The notes: a model not told the origin generated them from the letters alone. 64,000 nt of DNA from Hymenobacter ginkgonis (GCF_009755225.1 NZ_WQKZ01000002.1:1054001-1118000); one strand, 5' to 3'; positions 27,108 to 38,052 are shown, counted from the first letter of the stretch. Program-made: numbers and translations.

Positions 27108-28739
27108 ATGAAAATCAAGTTCCTGCTGCTATTCCTGTTCTCGTTGGGTGTGGCCGTAGCCCAGGCCCAGCAGCCGGCCGCCAGTAGCCTACCCCAGTTA
27201 GTAAAAGTAGGCGCGAGTACGCAGCTACTGGTAGAGGGCAAACCCTACCTGATACTGGGCGGCGAACTAGGCAACTCCAGCAGCTCGAACACGGCCTACA
27301 TGCAATCCATCTGGCCCAAACTGCGGGCCATGCACCTGAACACGGTGATTGCGCCCGTCTATTGGGAATTGCTGGAGCCCCAGGAAGGCAAGTTCAACTT
27401 TACCCTAGTAGATGATTTGCTGCGCGACGCCCGCAAAAACCAACTCAAAGTAGTATTGCTGTGGTTCGGCGCCTGGAAAAACAGCATGTCGTGCTACGCC
27501 CCCGAGTGGGTAAAAACCAACCCTACCCGCTTTCCGCGCGCCACCGATGCGCAGGGCCGGCCGCAGGAAATCATGACTCCGTTCAGCCCTGCCAATTTAG
27601 AGGCTGATAAGCGCGCCTTTGTGCAACTGATGGCGCACCTCAAACAAACCGACAGCCGCAACCATACCGTGCTGCTGGTGCAGGTAGAAAATGAAATTGC
27701 GATGCTGCCCGAGGCCCGCAGCTACGACGAGCTGGCTCAGGCCGCCTTTCGCCAGCCGGTGCCCGAGCAGCTACTCGCCCACCTACAGCGCCATAGCGCG
27801 ACCCTTACGCCCGAGCTAGCTGCTCAATGGCAGCGCAACGGTTCCAAAGCCCACGGTACCTGGACGGAAGTATTCGGCCCCGGCATCACTACCGACGAGG
27901 TCTTCCAGGCCTGGCACTACGCTACGTATACCAACGCAGTGGCCGCGGCTGGCAAAGCCGCCTACCCCCTGCCCATGTACGTGAACGCGGCCCTCAACCA
28001 CCGGCCCGACCGCCTGCCCGGCCAGTACCCCAGCGCTGGGCCGCTACCCCACCTGCTGGACGTGTGGGAGGCTGGCGCCCCAGCCATCGACATCTTGGCT
28101 CCCGATTACTACAACCCCAATTTTCGCTACTGGTCAGACCTATACACGCGTAATAATCGGCCGCTCTTCACCCCCGAAATCGCTTTTGAGCCCGGCGACG
28201 ACGCCAAGGCCTTGTTTGCCTTTGGCCACTACAACTGCCTGTCGTTTTCGCCTTTCTCCATCGAATCGACTGACAAGCCTGCCCAGGAGCCCATCGGCCG
28301 AGCCTACGACCTGCTTCAGCAGGTGACGCCGCTGCTCACCAAATACCAGCCCACGGGCTCGGTACGTGGCTTTTTGCTAGCTAAAGATTCGGCTGCCGGC
28401 CACACCGTGCTCGGCGACTACCGCCTCACGGTGAAGCACGACAATACCCTGGGCTGGACGGCCGCCTCGAAAAAAGCCGACTGGCCCCAGACGGGTGGTC
28501 TTATCATTGGCGTCGCGCCCGACGAGTTTTACGTGGTGGGCACTGGCCTGGTCATCACCTGCGAGCCCACGGCGGCCGGCAAAAAAGCTGGCTACCTGCG
28601 CATCGACGAAGGCCACTTTATCAACGGCGTCTGGACGCCCGGCCGCCGCCTCAACGGCGACCAGGACCACCAGGGCCGGCACATCCGCATTGAGCTTGGG
28701 GAATATGACATTCAGCATGTTAAACTCTACACGTATTAG
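27108..28739 (+). CDS. GH35 beta-galactosidase-like enzyme with DUF5597
   Basis: 543 aa from ATG 27108, which gives a good signal peptide (LLLFLFSLGVAVAQAQ). TIM-barrel GH35: LILGGELGNSSSSN, VIAPVYWELLEPQEGKF, acid/base Glu in VQVENEIA and nucleophile Glu in FTPEIAF. The C-terminal 150 residues (GDYRLTVKHDN to VKLYTY) fit the DUF5597 domain found on xyloglucan- and xylan-locus GH35 enzymes. It probably removes galactosyl or L-arabinopyranosyl side groups. It overlaps the next gene by 23 bp. Confidence 0.88.
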   Translation: MKIKFLLLFLFSLGVAVAQAQQPAASSLPQLVKVGASTQLLVEGKPYLILGGELGNSSSSNTAYMQSIWPKLRAMHLNTVIAPVYWELLEPQEGKFNFTLVDDLLRDARKNQLKVVLLWFGAWKNSMSCYAPEWVKTNPTRFPRATDAQGRPQEIMTPFSPANLEADKRAFVQLMAHLKQTDSRNHTVLLVQVENEIAMLPEARSYDELAQAAFRQPVPEQLLAHLQRHSATLTPELAAQWQRNGSKAHGTWTEVFGPGITTDEVFQAWHYATYTNAVAAAGKAAYPLPMYVNAALNHRPDRLPGQYPSAGPLPHLLDVWEAGAPAIDILAPDYYNPNFRYWSDLYTRNNRPLFTPEIAFEPGDDAKALFAFGHYNCLSFSPFSIESTDKPAQEPIGRAYDLLQQVTPLLTKYQPTGSVRGFLLAKDSAAGHTVLGDYRLTVKHDNTLGWTAASKKADWPQTGGLIIGVAPDEFYVVGTGLVITCEPTAAGKKAGYLRIDEGHFINGVWTPGRRLNGDQDHQGRHIRIELGEYDIQHVKLYTY

Positions 28740-30672
28740 GTGCGGGCTGGCTGCCGGTGCGCTGCTGCTGGCGGCTATCCCCGCCGCCCAAGCGCAGGTG
28801 CGCCTGCCGCGCTTAGTGAGCAGCGGCATGGTGCTCCAGCGCGAGCAGCCGGTGCGCATTTGGGGCTGGGCCAAGGCCGGCGAAGCCGTGGCGGTGACTT
28901 TCCAAGGCAAAGCCTACCGCGCCACCACCGGCTCCGACGGCCAGTGGCGCGTAACCCTACCCCCCCTGAAAGCGGGCGGCCCCTACACCTTAGACATTAA
29001 GGCCAGCAATGAACTGAGCTTGAAAGATATCTTGGTGGGCGATGTGTGGTTTTGCGCGGGGCAGTCGAATATGGAGCTGCCTATGCGCCGCGTGCGCGAC
29101 AAATACCCCACCGAAGTAGCCAACGCCACTAACCCCCGCATTCGGCAGTTTGATGTGCCGATGCGCTACGACTTTCGGGGCCCCAAGGCCGACGTGACGG
29201 GCGGCAGTTGGGTAGCAGCTACGCCCGAAACGGTGCTCGGCTTCACGGCCGTCGGTTACTTCTTTGCCAAGGAAATCAACGCCAAATACCAGGTACCCGT
29301 TGGCCTGATTAAAGTAGCCGTGGGCGGCTCGCCGGCCGAAGCTTGGCTGAGCGCCGACGCGCTCAAGCAGTTTCCGAAATACGAAGCACAGAGTGTGCCG
29401 TACAAAGACAGTGCCTTGGTAGCTAACACCAAGCAACGAGAAAATGCGGCTGTAGGAGCTTGGTATAAGCAATTGCACCAAGCCGACCAAGGCGAGGCCC
29501 CCAGCCAGCCTAAGTGGTCGGCCCCCAGCTACGACGCCAGCAACTGGGCCACCATGCAGGTGCCTGGCGAGTGGGCCGACCAAACCCCGCTCGGCCCTGT
29601 GAACGGCGTTCTCTGGTTTCGCAAAGAAGTGGAGGTGCCCGCCGCGATGGTCGGCCAGCCGGCCCGCCTAGAACTGGGCACGCTGGTAGATGCTGACTCG
29701 ACCTATATCAACGGCCAGTTGGTGGGCACCACCGGCTACCGCTATCCGCCGCGCAAATACGACTTTGGCCCCGGCGTGCTGAAGGCAGGCAAGAACGTGG
29801 TAACGGTGCGCCTCATCAGCAACGGTGGGCGCGGCGGCTTCACGCCGGATAAGAAATACCAGCTCACGGCCGGTGGCCAAACCCTCGACTTGCGCGGGCC
29901 TTGGCAATACAAGCTGGGCGCTACCCTACCCCCCACGCCGGGCACCACCACGTTTCAGTACCAGCCGGGCGGGCTGTACAATGGCCTCGTGGCACCGGCG
30001 CTGCCCTACGCCATTAAAGGTGTGCTGTGGTACCAGGGAGAGAGCAACGTGGGCCGGCCAGCTGACTATTATGCTCTAACCTCCAGCTTGGTAGCTGATT
30101 GGCGCAAGCATTTTGAACAGCCCAATTTGCCGTTTCTCTACGTGCAGCTGGCTAACCTAAACGCCGCCAAAAAGGAACCTGGCGAGAGCAACCAAGCTCT
30201 GGTGCGCGACGCGCAGCGCCGCCTGCTGGCGCTGCCCCACACCGGCATGGCCGTGATTACGGACGTGGGCGAGTGGAACGACATTCACCCCCTAGACAAA
30301 GCAACGGTGGGCCACCGCTTGGCGCTGGCCGCCGAAAAAGTGGCTTACGGCGACGCCAAAGTAGTTGCCAGTGGCCCGCTTTACCAAGCTGTGAAAACTA
30401 CCGGAAATCAGGCCTTACTGACTTTTGGGGGGGTAGGCTCCGGGCTAGTAGCGAAGGGCGGCGGCCCGCTGACCGGCTTCACCGTGGCTGGGGCCGACCA
30501 TAAGTTCGTGGCCGCTCAGGCGCGTATTGAGGGGGGTAGGGTAGTGGTGTGGAGCGACCAAGTGGTCGCGCCCGTGGCCGTGCGCTACGCCTGGGCTGAT
30601 AACCCCGAAGGGGCCAATTTGTACAATAAAGAAGGTTTGCCGGCCTCTACTTTCCGCACCGATGACTTCTAA
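28717..30672 (+). CDS. Sialate O-acetylesterase-like SGNH carbohydrate esterase
   Basis: 651 aa from ATG 28717 (MLNSTRIRCGLAAGALLLAA, signal peptide); ATG 28705 is four codons earlier. The SGNH hydrolase parts are split by an inserted beta-sandwich: block I VWFCAGQSNMELPM near 110, an inserted GH2-like sugar-binding region about 270-390 (DASNWATMQVPGEW, GVLWFRKEVEVP), then LWYQGESNV and the Asp/His region DVGEWNDIHP. In this locus it is probably an acetyl-xylan esterase rather than a sialic-acid enzyme. Its start lies inside the GH35 gene and its stop overlaps the GH3 gene by 11 bp. Confidence 0.85.
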   Translation: MLNSTRIRCGLAAGALLLAAIPAAQAQVRLPRLVSSGMVLQREQPVRIWGWAKAGEAVAVTFQGKAYRATTGSDGQWRVTLPPLKAGGPYTLDIKASNELSLKDILVGDVWFCAGQSNMELPMRRVRDKYPTEVANATNPRIRQFDVPMRYDFRGPKADVTGGSWVAATPETVLGFTAVGYFFAKEINAKYQVPVGLIKVAVGGSPAEAWLSADALKQFPKYEAQSVPYKDSALVANTKQRENAAVGAWYKQLHQADQGEAPSQPKWSAPSYDASNWATMQVPGEWADQTPLGPVNGVLWFRKEVEVPAAMVGQPARLELGTLVDADSTYINGQLVGTTGYRYPPRKYDFGPGVLKAGKNVVTVRLISNGGRGGFTPDKKYQLTAGGQTLDLRGPWQYKLGATLPPTPGTTTFQYQPGGLYNGLVAPALPYAIKGVLWYQGESNVGRPADYYALTSSLVADWRKHFEQPNLPFLYVQLANLNAAKKEPGESNQALVRDAQRRLLALPHTGMAVITDVGEWNDIHPLDKATVGHRLALAAEKVAYGDAKVVASGPLYQAVKTTGNQALLTFGGVGSGLVAKGGGPLTGFTVAGADHKFVAAQARIEGGRVVVWSDQVVAPVAVRYAWADNPEGANLYNKEGLPASTFRTDDF

Positions 30673-32860
30673 CCTGACCCGCTTGCGCACTTGCTTCACC
30701 GTGGTAGTCCTGAGCTTGGCTGCAGTTGCCCAAGCACAGAATACCCCTGTTTTTCGCGACCCGAAGCAGCCGGTGAGTGTGCGCGTCAACGACCTTATCT
30801 CGAAGCTGACGCTGGAAGAAAAGGCCGACCAGATGATGTACAACAGCAAGGCCATTGACCGGCTGGGTATTCCGGCCTACAACTGGTGGAACGAGGCGCT
30901 GCACGGCGTGGGCCGGGCCGGGGCAGCCACGGTATTTCCGCAGGCCATTGGGCTGGGCGCCACGTTTGACGATGAGCTGGCCCTGCGCGTATCCACGGCC
31001 ATCAGCGACGAGGCGCGGGCCATGTACAACGCCGCCGTGGCCAAGGGCTACCGCCAGCAGTACAGCGGCCTCACGTTCTGGACGCCCAACATCAACATCT
31101 TCCGCGACCCGCGCTGGGGCCGGGGCCAGGAAACCTACGGCGAAGACCCTACCCTGACCGGGCGCATGGGCGTGGCCTTCGTGCAGGGCTTGCAGGGCCC
31201 CGACCCGCAGCACCTCAAAGTGGCGGCCTGCGCCAAGCACTTTGCCGTGCACAGCGGCCCCGAAAAGCTGCGCCACGTTTTCAACGCCGAGGCTACCCCC
31301 CAAGATTTGCAGGAGACGTACCTGCCCGCTTTCCATCAGTTGGTTAATGCCAAGGTAGAGGCCGTAATGTGCGCCTACAACAGCACCAATGGCGAGCCCT
31401 GCTGCGGCAACCAATACCTGCTCCATGATGTGCTGCGCCAGCAGTGGGGCTTTAAAGGCCACATCGTGAGCGACTGTTGGGCGCTGGTCGATTTTTACGA
31501 AGGCCACAAAGTGGTAAAAACGCCGGCCGAAGCTGCCGCGCTAGCCCTCCAGCGCGGCGTGAATTTGAATTGCGGCAGCGTGTACCCCTACCTGCCTGAG
31601 GCAGTGAAAAAAGGCCTTACCACCGAGGCGGCCATCGACAGCTCGCTCGCCATTCTGCTGCGCACCAAGTTTAAGCTCGGCCTGCTCGACCCGCAGGGCA
31701 GCAGCCCGTATGATAAGCTTGGGCCGGAGGTCATTAACAGTCCCGCGCACCGGGCACTGGCCCGCGAAGCCGCCCAGAAGTCGATTGTTTTGCTCAAAAA
31801 CAACGGCGTGCTACCCCTTCGCAACGACCTGGCCAAGTACTTCGTGACCGGCCCCAACGCCGCTAACCTCGACGCGCTTTTTGGCAACTACTACGGCGTG
31901 AACCCCGAGATGAAAACCATTCTCGAAGGCCTGGTGGGCGGCGTCAGCCCGGCCAGCCAGGTGCAGTACCGCCCCGGCGCGCTGCTCGACCGCCCCAACC
32001 AGAACGGCATCGATTGGGTAAGCAGCACCGCCCGCGGCGTCGATGCCACGTTTGTGGTGCTCGGTATCAACGGTTTGCTAGAAGGGGAGGAGGGCGAGTC
32101 GATTTCGTCGCCCAGCTTCGGCGACCGCCTCGACTACAACATTCCTCAAAACCAAATTGACTTTCTGCGCAAGCTGCGCGAAAAAAACACCAAACCCATC
32201 GTCGCCATCATTACGGGGGGTAGCCCCATGAACCTGGCCGAAGTGCACGAGTTGGCCGATGCCGTGGTGCTGGCTTGGTACCCCGGCGAAGAAGGCGGCA
32301 ACGCCGTGGCCGACGTGGTATTTGGCAAGGTGTCGCCCTCGGGCAAGCTGCCCATCACCTTTCCCAAGTCGCTGGCCCAGCTGCCGGCGTATGAGGACTA
32401 CCATATGGCCGGCCGCACCTACCGCTACCTCGCCGCCGAGCCCATGTACCCCTTCGGCTACGGCCTGAGCTACGGCAAATTCACCTACGGCAACCTGAAA
32501 TTTGCCAAGGCCAAAATCGGCAAAAACGAATCGGCCGACGTCACGGCTACCGTCACCAACACCGGCCCCGTAGCCGCCGATGAAGTGGTGCAGCTCTACC
32601 TCACGCACCCGCCTAAGGCCGGCACCCAAACGCCGCTGTTCGCCCTCAAAAGCTTCCACCGCATCACGCTCCAGCCGGGGGGTAGCACTACTGTTAAGTT
32701 CACGCTCACGCCTGCGCAGCTGGCGCTCATCGACAAGGGGGGTAACGCCTTCACGCCCAGTGGCCCCATTACGGTGTGGGTAGGGGGCTCGCTGCCCTCG
32801 GCCCGCAGCCTGGCGCTGGGCGCGGCCAAGCCCGCCTCGGCGCTGCTCACGATTAAGTAA
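30662..32860 (+). CDS. GH3 beta-xylosidase/beta-glucosidase (exported)
   Basis: 732 aa with a signal peptide ending AVAQAQ. GH3 N-domain with YNWWNEALHGVGRAG, FRDPRWGRGQETYGEDP, KHFAVHSGPE and the nucleophile region GHIVSDCWALVDF, then the C-domain (KNNGVLPLRNDLAKYFVTG) and a fibronectin-III-like end (VTVTNTGPVAADEVVQLYL-type). YNWWNEALHGVG and SDC are typical of the xylosidase branch. It releases xylose from xylo-oligosaccharides. Its ATG overlaps the esterase stop, and xylB starts 9 bp after it. Confidence 0.9.
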   Translation: MTSNLTRLRTCFTVVVLSLAAVAQAQNTPVFRDPKQPVSVRVNDLISKLTLEEKADQMMYNSKAIDRLGIPAYNWWNEALHGVGRAGAATVFPQAIGLGATFDDELALRVSTAISDEARAMYNAAVAKGYRQQYSGLTFWTPNINIFRDPRWGRGQETYGEDPTLTGRMGVAFVQGLQGPDPQHLKVAACAKHFAVHSGPEKLRHVFNAEATPQDLQETYLPAFHQLVNAKVEAVMCAYNSTNGEPCCGNQYLLHDVLRQQWGFKGHIVSDCWALVDFYEGHKVVKTPAEAAALALQRGVNLNCGSVYPYLPEAVKKGLTTEAAIDSSLAILLRTKFKLGLLDPQGSSPYDKLGPEVINSPAHRALAREAAQKSIVLLKNNGVLPLRNDLAKYFVTGPNAANLDALFGNYYGVNPEMKTILEGLVGGVSPASQVQYRPGALLDRPNQNGIDWVSSTARGVDATFVVLGINGLLEGEEGESISSPSFGDRLDYNIPQNQIDFLRKLREKNTKPIVAIITGGSPMNLAEVHELADAVVLAWYPGEEGGNAVADVVFGKVSPSGKLPITFPKSLAQLPAYEDYHMAGRTYRYLAAEPMYPFGYGLSYGKFTYGNLKFAKAKIGKNESADVTATVTNTGPVAADEVVQLYLTHPPKAGTQTPLFALKSFHRITLQPGGSTTVKFTLTPAQLALIDKGGNAFTPSGPITVWVGGSLPSARSLALGAAKPASALLTIK

Positions 32861-32869
32861 TTTTCCCGC

Positions 32870-34375
32870 ATGAAATACCTCCTCGGCTACGACATCGGTA
32901 GCTCTTCCATTAAAGCTTCTTTGCTCGACATCGCCACGGGCCGGTGCGTGGCGGCCGTTACCTCGCCCAAAACCGAGATGGAAATGGCCGTGCCCCAACC
33001 CGGCTGGGCCGAGCAGCGCCCCGAGCGCTGGTGGCAGGAAGTCATCAACGCTACCCACCAGCTCAAGGCCGAGTACGGCTTCGACGCGTCGTTGCTGGCG
33101 GGCATTGGCATCACGTACCAAATGCACGGCCTCGTGCTGCTCGATAAGGACGGCCACGTGCTGCGCCCCGCCATTATTTGGTGCGATAGCCGCGCCGTAG
33201 AAATCGGCAACCAGGCTTTTGCTGACTTAGGCGAGGAGTTTTGCCTGCAAAATTTCCTGAACTCGCCTGGTAATTTTACCGCTTCGAAGCTGAAGTGGGT
33301 GCGCGAAAACGAGCCGGAGATTTACGCCCAAATCCATAAGATTCAGCTACCCGGCGACTACCTCGCCTACCAGCTCACGGGCCAGATGCAAACTACCGTA
33401 TCGGGTTTGTCGGAGGGCGTGTTTTGGAATTTCAAAACCCAGGCCATCGCCCAGGAACTGCTTGACTACTACGGTATCAGCGCCGACTTGCTGCCCGAAG
33501 TAGTAGATACTTTTGCCATCCAGGGGCGCCTCACGGCCGAAGCCGCCCAAACGCTGGGCCTGGTGGCCGGTACGCCCATCAGTTACCGCGCCGGCGACCA
33601 GCCCAACAACGCGTTCTCGCTCAACGTGCTGAACGCGGGCGAAGTAGCCGCCACCGGCGGCACGAGCGGCGTGGTCTACGGCATCAACGAAACCACCACG
33701 GCCGATGCCCGCTCCCGCGTCAACTCGTTTGTGCACGTAAACAGCACCCGCGAGCAGCCTAAAAACGGCGTGCTTATGTGCCTCAACGGCACCGGTATAC
33801 TCAATAGCTGGCTGCGCAAAATGGTGGGCAACCTGCCCTACGACCAGATGAATACGCTGGCTGCCCAGGCCCCGGTAGGCGCTGAGGGCTTGCGGTTTCT
33901 GCCTTTCGGCAATGGCGCCGAGCGCATCCTCGAAAACCGGCCGTCGGCCGCGGTGCTGCACGGGTTGCAGTTCAATATCCACAGCCAGCCGCACCTCATT
34001 CGCGCGGCGCAAGAGGGCATTGTGTATGCGCTGAATTACGGCATGGACATCATGCGCGCCTCGGGCGTGCAGGTGCGCAACGTGCGCGCCGGCCACGCCA
34101 ATATGTTTCTGAGCCCCGTATTCCGCGAGGCATTTGTGAATTGTGGCAACGTGACGCTTGAGCTCTACGACACCGATGCGGCCCAGGGCGCGGCGCGCGG
34201 CGCCGGCATTGGCGCCGGCGTGTACGCCAGCCCCACCGAGGCTTTTACGGGCTTAGCGCGCATCAGCACCGTCGAGCCTACCCCCTCGCTACAGGCGCAG
34301 TACCAGGAAGCCTATAGCGATTGGCAAACACTGCTAGCCCGCGAAACCAAGCCGGCAGAATTGCTGCTGGCGTAA
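32870..34375 (+). CDS. xylB: Xylulokinase
   Basis: 501 aa. FGGY-family kinase phosphorylating D-xylulose to xylulose 5-phosphate in the cytoplasm. Features: N-terminal phosphate loop DIGSSSIKASLLD, GITYQMHGLVLLD, IIWCDSRA, the Asp general base in YRAGDQPNNAF and the C-terminal NVRAGHANMFLSPVF. It follows the GH3 gene by 9 bp, so it belongs to the same operon, and xylA follows after a 113-bp spacer. Confidence 0.95.
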   Translation: MKYLLGYDIGSSSIKASLLDIATGRCVAAVTSPKTEMEMAVPQPGWAEQRPERWWQEVINATHQLKAEYGFDASLLAGIGITYQMHGLVLLDKDGHVLRPAIIWCDSRAVEIGNQAFADLGEEFCLQNFLNSPGNFTASKLKWVRENEPEIYAQIHKIQLPGDYLAYQLTGQMQTTVSGLSEGVFWNFKTQAIAQELLDYYGISADLLPEVVDTFAIQGRLTAEAAQTLGLVAGTPISYRAGDQPNNAFSLNVLNAGEVAATGGTSGVVYGINETTTADARSRVNSFVHVNSTREQPKNGVLMCLNGTGILNSWLRKMVGNLPYDQMNTLAAQAPVGAEGLRFLPFGNGAERILENRPSAAVLHGLQFNIHSQPHLIRAAQEGIVYALNYGMDIMRASGVQVRNVRAGHANMFLSPVFREAFVNCGNVTLELYDTDAAQGAARGAGIGAGVYASPTEAFTGLARISTVEPTPSLQAQYQEAYSDWQTLLARETKPAELLLA

Positions 34376-34413
34376 AGCCAAGCCACCGAAACCAAAGCCC
34401 CACAATAACCTCG

Positions 34414-34446
34414 AACGTCTTGCTGAATGCACTGAAGCAGGACGTT
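34414..34446. repeat. Short degenerate AACGTC...GACGTT palindrome between xylB and xylA
   Basis: Arms AACGTCTTGCT (34414-34424) and AGCAGGACGTT (34436-34446) match at 10 of 11 positions around an 11-nt loop. The ends are the same as those of the long palindromes at 46400-46501 and 58308-58408, so this looks like a minimal or decayed member of that family. Confidence 0.6.
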
Positions 34447-34488
34447 TTAAACTAACCTCTACTTTAATTACCTCAACCTCCCCAGCTC

Positions 34489-35805
34489 ATGGCTAACCAG
34501 GAATTTTTCAAAGGCATCGACAAGATTAAATACGAGGGCCGCGAGTCGGACAATCATTTGGCCTTTAAGTGGTACGACGAAAACCGCGTGGTAGCCGGCA
34601 AGACCATGAAGGACCACCTGCGCTTTGCCACGGCTTACTGGCACACCTTCGTGGGCACCGGCGGCGACCCATTTGGCCCCGGCACCAAGAAGTTTGGCTG
34701 GGATGCCAAGGGCGACATCGTGGGCCGCGCCAAGGACAAGGCCGATGCGGCGTTTGAGTTTTTTACCAAGCTCGGTACGCCGTACTACTGTTTCCACGAC
34801 ATTGACCTAGTGGACGAGGGCAGCTCGCTGAGCGAGTACGAAAGCAACTTGAGCACCATCGTGGACTACGTGAAGCAGCACCAGGCCGAGAGCGGCGTGA
34901 AGCTGCTGTGGGGCACGGCCAACGTGTTTTCGAACCCGCGCTACATGAACGGCGCGAGCACTAACCCCGACTTTGCGGTGGTGGCCCACGCCGGCACGCA
35001 AGTGAAAAACGCCATCGACGCGACCATCGCGCTGGGCGGCGAAAACTACGTGTTCTGGGGCGGCCGCGAAGGTTACATGACCCTGCTCAACACCGATATG
35101 AAGCGCGAGCTGGCCAACATGGCGCAGTTCCTGACCATCGCCCGCGACTACGCCCGCAAGCAGGGCTTCACGGGTAAGTTCTTCATCGAGCCCAAGCCGG
35201 CCGAGCCTACCAAGCACCAGTACGACTTCGACGCGGCCACAGTAATCGGCTTCCTGAAAGAGCACGGCCTAGACCAGGATTTCCAGCTGAACTTGGAAGT
35301 GAACCACGCCACGCTGGCCGGCCACACGTTCCAGCACGAGCTGCAAGTGGCCGCCGACGCCGGCATGCTGGGCAGCATGGACGCCAACCGCGGCGACTAC
35401 CAGAACGGCTGGGATACCGACCAGTTCCCCAACAACTTGAACGAGCTAACCGAGTCGATGCTCATCATCTTGGAGCACGGCGGCATCACGCAGGGCGGCA
35501 TCAACTTCGACGCTAAAACGCGCCGCAACTCGACCGACTTGGAGGATATTTTCGTGGCGCACATCTCGGGCATGGACACGTTTGCCCGCGCCTTGGTGAC
35601 GGCTGATGCCATCCTGACGAAGTCGGCGTACAAGAAATTCCGCACCGAGCGCTACGCGTCGTTCGACTCGGGCCAGGGTGCTGAGTTTGCCAAAGGCGGC
35701 CTCACGCTGGAAGACCTGCGCAAAATCGCGCATGAGCACGGCGAGCCTACCCCCCGCAGCGGCAAGCAGGAGTGGTTGGAGAGCCTCATCAACCAGTACA
35801 TCTAA
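34489..35805 (+). CDS. xylA: Xylose isomerase
   Basis: 438 aa, the longer (class II) form. Interconverts D-xylose and D-xylulose with two divalent metals. Signature stretches: [84 protein letters not shown] and [20 protein letters not shown], which hold the metal-ligand Glu, Asp and His residues. It sits between xylB and transketolase. Confidence 0.97.
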   Translation: MANQEFFKGIDKIKYEGRESDNHLAFKWYDENRVVAGKTMKDHLRFATAYWHTFVGTGGDPFGPGTKKFGWDAKGDIVGRAKDKADAAFEFFTKLGTPYYCFHDIDLVDEGSSLSEYESNLSTIVDYVKQHQAESGVKLLWGTANVFSNPRYMNGASTNPDFAVVAHAGTQVKNAIDATIALGGENYVFWGGREGYMTLLNTDMKRELANMAQFLTIARDYARKQGFTGKFFIEPKPAEPTKHQYDFDAATVIGFLKEHGLDQDFQLNLEVNHATLAGHTFQHELQVAADAGMLGSMDANRGDYQNGWDTDQFPNNLNELTESMLIILEHGGITQGGINFDAKTRRNSTDLEDIFVAHISGMDTFARALVTADAILTKSAYKKFRTERYASFDSGQGAEFAKGGLTLEDLRKIAHEHGEPTPRSGKQEWLESLINQYI

Positions 35806-35976
35806 CCAGAGTAGCCTAGGCGCTGAGAGTTGGCGCGTGGGGCGTTTGTACAGCGTTCCACGCGCTAGCTTCCAGCATTCGCGCTACTGTTGCTGCGAAA
35901 AATCCGTAAGGAATACACGGCGCGGGCGTTCCGCGTTGCTTTCCTTTACGGCGTCATTCTTTCGCCTGAAAAAAAT

Positions 35977-38052
35977 ATGAGCAATCCCCAAGTTTCAATT
36001 GACGAGCTGAGCGTCAATACTATCCGTCTGCTGTCGGTAGATATGGTGCAGAAGGCCAACTCGGGCCACCCCGGCCTGCCACTGGGCGCCGCTCCCATGG
36101 CCTACGTGCTGTGGTCGCGTTTCCTGCGCTTCAACCCGCAAGACCCGAAGTGGCCGAACCGTGACCGGTTTATCCTGTCGGCCGGCCACGGCTCGGCGTT
36201 GCTGTACAGCCTATTGCACCTCTATGGCTACGATTTGAGCCTGGAGGATTTGAAAAACTTCCGCCAGCTGGATTCGCGCACGCCGGGCCACCCCGAGTCG
36301 CACATCACGCCCGGTATTGAGGTGACCACGGGGCCCTTGGGTCAGGGTTTTGCCAACGGCCTGGGTATGGCCATGAGCGAAGCACACCTCGCCGCCATCT
36401 ACAACAAAGAGGGCCATGCGCCGGTGCAGGACCACTACACCTACGTGCTGGTGAGCGACGGCGACCTGATGGAAGGCATTGCCTCGGAGGCAGCCTCGCT
36501 GGCGGGCCACTTGCAGCTGAACAAGATGATTTATCTCTATGATGATAACAACATCTCGCTCGACGGCCCTACCAACCTGACCTACACTGAGAACCCAATG
36601 AAGCGCTTCGATGCCTACTACTGGCATACGCAGCACGTGACGGACGGCAACGACCTCGACGCCATCGAGAACGCTATCAAAGTAGCGCAGTCGGTAACGG
36701 ACCGGCCCTCGATTATCGCCGTGAAAACCATTATTGGTTTCGGCTCGCCGCTGGCCGGCACCAACAAGTCGCACGGCTCGCCGCTGGGGGCTGACAACGT
36801 GAAGGCCACCAAGAAGTTCTACGGCTTCGACCCTGAGCAGTCGTTCCAGGTGCCCGCCGAAGTGTACGAGCACCTCAAGCAGCCCGGCCAAAAGGGCGCC
36901 GAACTGCAAAAGCAGTGGGACGCTGATTTTGCCAAATACGCCGAGTCCTTCAAGGACGAGGCCAACATGTTCCAACTCTCCTTCAAAGGCGAATTGCCCG
37001 AAGGCTGGGATGCCAACCTGCCCGTGTACACGCCCGCCGATGGCGAGCTGGCTACCCGCCAAGCCTCGGGCAAAGCCCTGGACGCCATCAAAAAAGCAGT
37101 GCCATTCATGTTTGGCGGCTCGGCCGATTTGGCCTCGTCTAACGAGATGGACAAGGCGGGCAGCGACAGCTTCCAGCCGGCGCACCCGGCCAACCGCAAC
37201 GTGTGGTGGGGTGTGCGCGAGCACGCCATGGGCGCGGCCATGAACGGCATCGCCCACCACGGCGGCCTGCGTACCTACGGCGGTACCTTCCTCACGTTCA
37301 GCGACTACATGCGGGCGGCTATTCGCCTCACGGCGCTTGCCGAGAGTACGGCCACGTTCGTATTCACCCACGACAGCATCGGGCTGGGCGAAGATGGCCC
37401 TACCCACCAGCCAGTCGAGCAGGTGCTGGCTCTGCGTACCATCCCCAACATTGTGGTGCTGCGCCCCGCCGACGCCAACGAAAGCACCGAGGCCTGGCGC
37501 ATCGCCATGACCACGCCTAAGTCGCCGGTTGTGCTCATTTTCTCGCGCCAGAAATTGCCAATTCTCGACCAAACCAAATTGGGTTCGGCGCGCGAAGGTG
37601 TGGCCAAGGGCGCTTACATTCTGAGCGAAGCCCAGGGGGGCGAGCCGCAGTTTATCCTCATTGCCACCGGCTCTGAAGTAGCCCTGGCTATGGAAGCCCA
37701 AAAAGTACTGGAGCAGGATGGCACGCCCACGCGCGTAGTGAGTATGCCGAGCTGGGAACTGTTTGAGCACCAGGATAAAGCATACCGCGAAACGGTATTC
37801 CCGCCCACGGTGCGCAAGCGCCTGGCTATTGAGGCCGGCTCGCCCATTGGCTGGCACAAATACACGACCGACGAAGGCGGCATTATTGCCATGAACCGCT
37901 TCGGCGCTTCGGCCCCAGCCGAGTTGCTGTTCGAAAAATTTGGCTTCACGGTGGACAACGTAGTGAAGCGCGCCAAAGGCGTGCTAGCCGGCCAGCCCGA
38001 AGACGAAGGCCAGGAAGAAGAGAAGAAGCAAGTAGTAGCCAAAGGCAACTAG
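35977..38052 (+). CDS. tkt: Transketolase
   Basis: 691 aa from ATG 35977 ([12 protein letters not shown]). Uses thiamine diphosphate to move C2 units and so feeds xylulose 5-phosphate into glycolysis. The ThDP-binding and catalytic stretches are complete: [64 protein letters not shown] and [18 protein letters not shown] charged tail ([11 protein letters not shown]) ends the protein. Its place in a xylan locus suggests a pathway-specific copy. Confidence 0.95.
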   Translation: MSNPQVSIDELSVNTIRLLSVDMVQKANSGHPGLPLGAAPMAYVLWSRFLRFNPQDPKWPNRDRFILSAGHGSALLYSLLHLYGYDLSLEDLKNFRQLDSRTPGHPESHITPGIEVTTGPLGQGFANGLGMAMSEAHLAAIYNKEGHAPVQDHYTYVLVSDGDLMEGIASEAASLAGHLQLNKMIYLYDDNNISLDGPTNLTYTENPMKRFDAYYWHTQHVTDGNDLDAIENAIKVAQSVTDRPSIIAVKTIIGFGSPLAGTNKSHGSPLGADNVKATKKFYGFDPEQSFQVPAEVYEHLKQPGQKGAELQKQWDADFAKYAESFKDEANMFQLSFKGELPEGWDANLPVYTPADGELATRQASGKALDAIKKAVPFMFGGSADLASSNEMDKAGSDSFQPAHPANRNVWWGVREHAMGAAMNGIAHHGGLRTYGGTFLTFSDYMRAAIRLTALAESTATFVFTHDSIGLGEDGPTHQPVEQVLALRTIPNIVVLRPADANESTEAWRIAMTTPKSPVVLIFSRQKLPILDQTKLGSAREGVAKGAYILSEAQGGEPQFILIATGSEVALAMEAQKVLEQDGTPTRVVSMPSWELFEHQDKAYRETVFPPTVRKRLAIEAGSPIGWHKYTTDEGGIIAMNRFGASAPAELLFEKFGFTVDNVVKRAKGVLAGQPEDEGQEEEKKQVVAKGN

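Noticed and set aside
28495..28716. Upstream extension of the esterase reading frame into GH35
   Set aside because: The signal peptide begins at ATG 28717, and the longer start would place 74 basic, unrelated residues ahead of it.
32078..33157. Minus-strand 359-codon frame across the GH3-xylB junction
   Set aside because: Spans two real opposite-strand genes; composition typical of an antisense shadow.
36211..37857. Long minus-strand open frame (548 codons) opposite transketolase
   Set aside because: Exact shadow of a clear transketolase gene; high GC at third positions keeps the antisense frame open. Translation is His/Arg/Val-rich with no domain.
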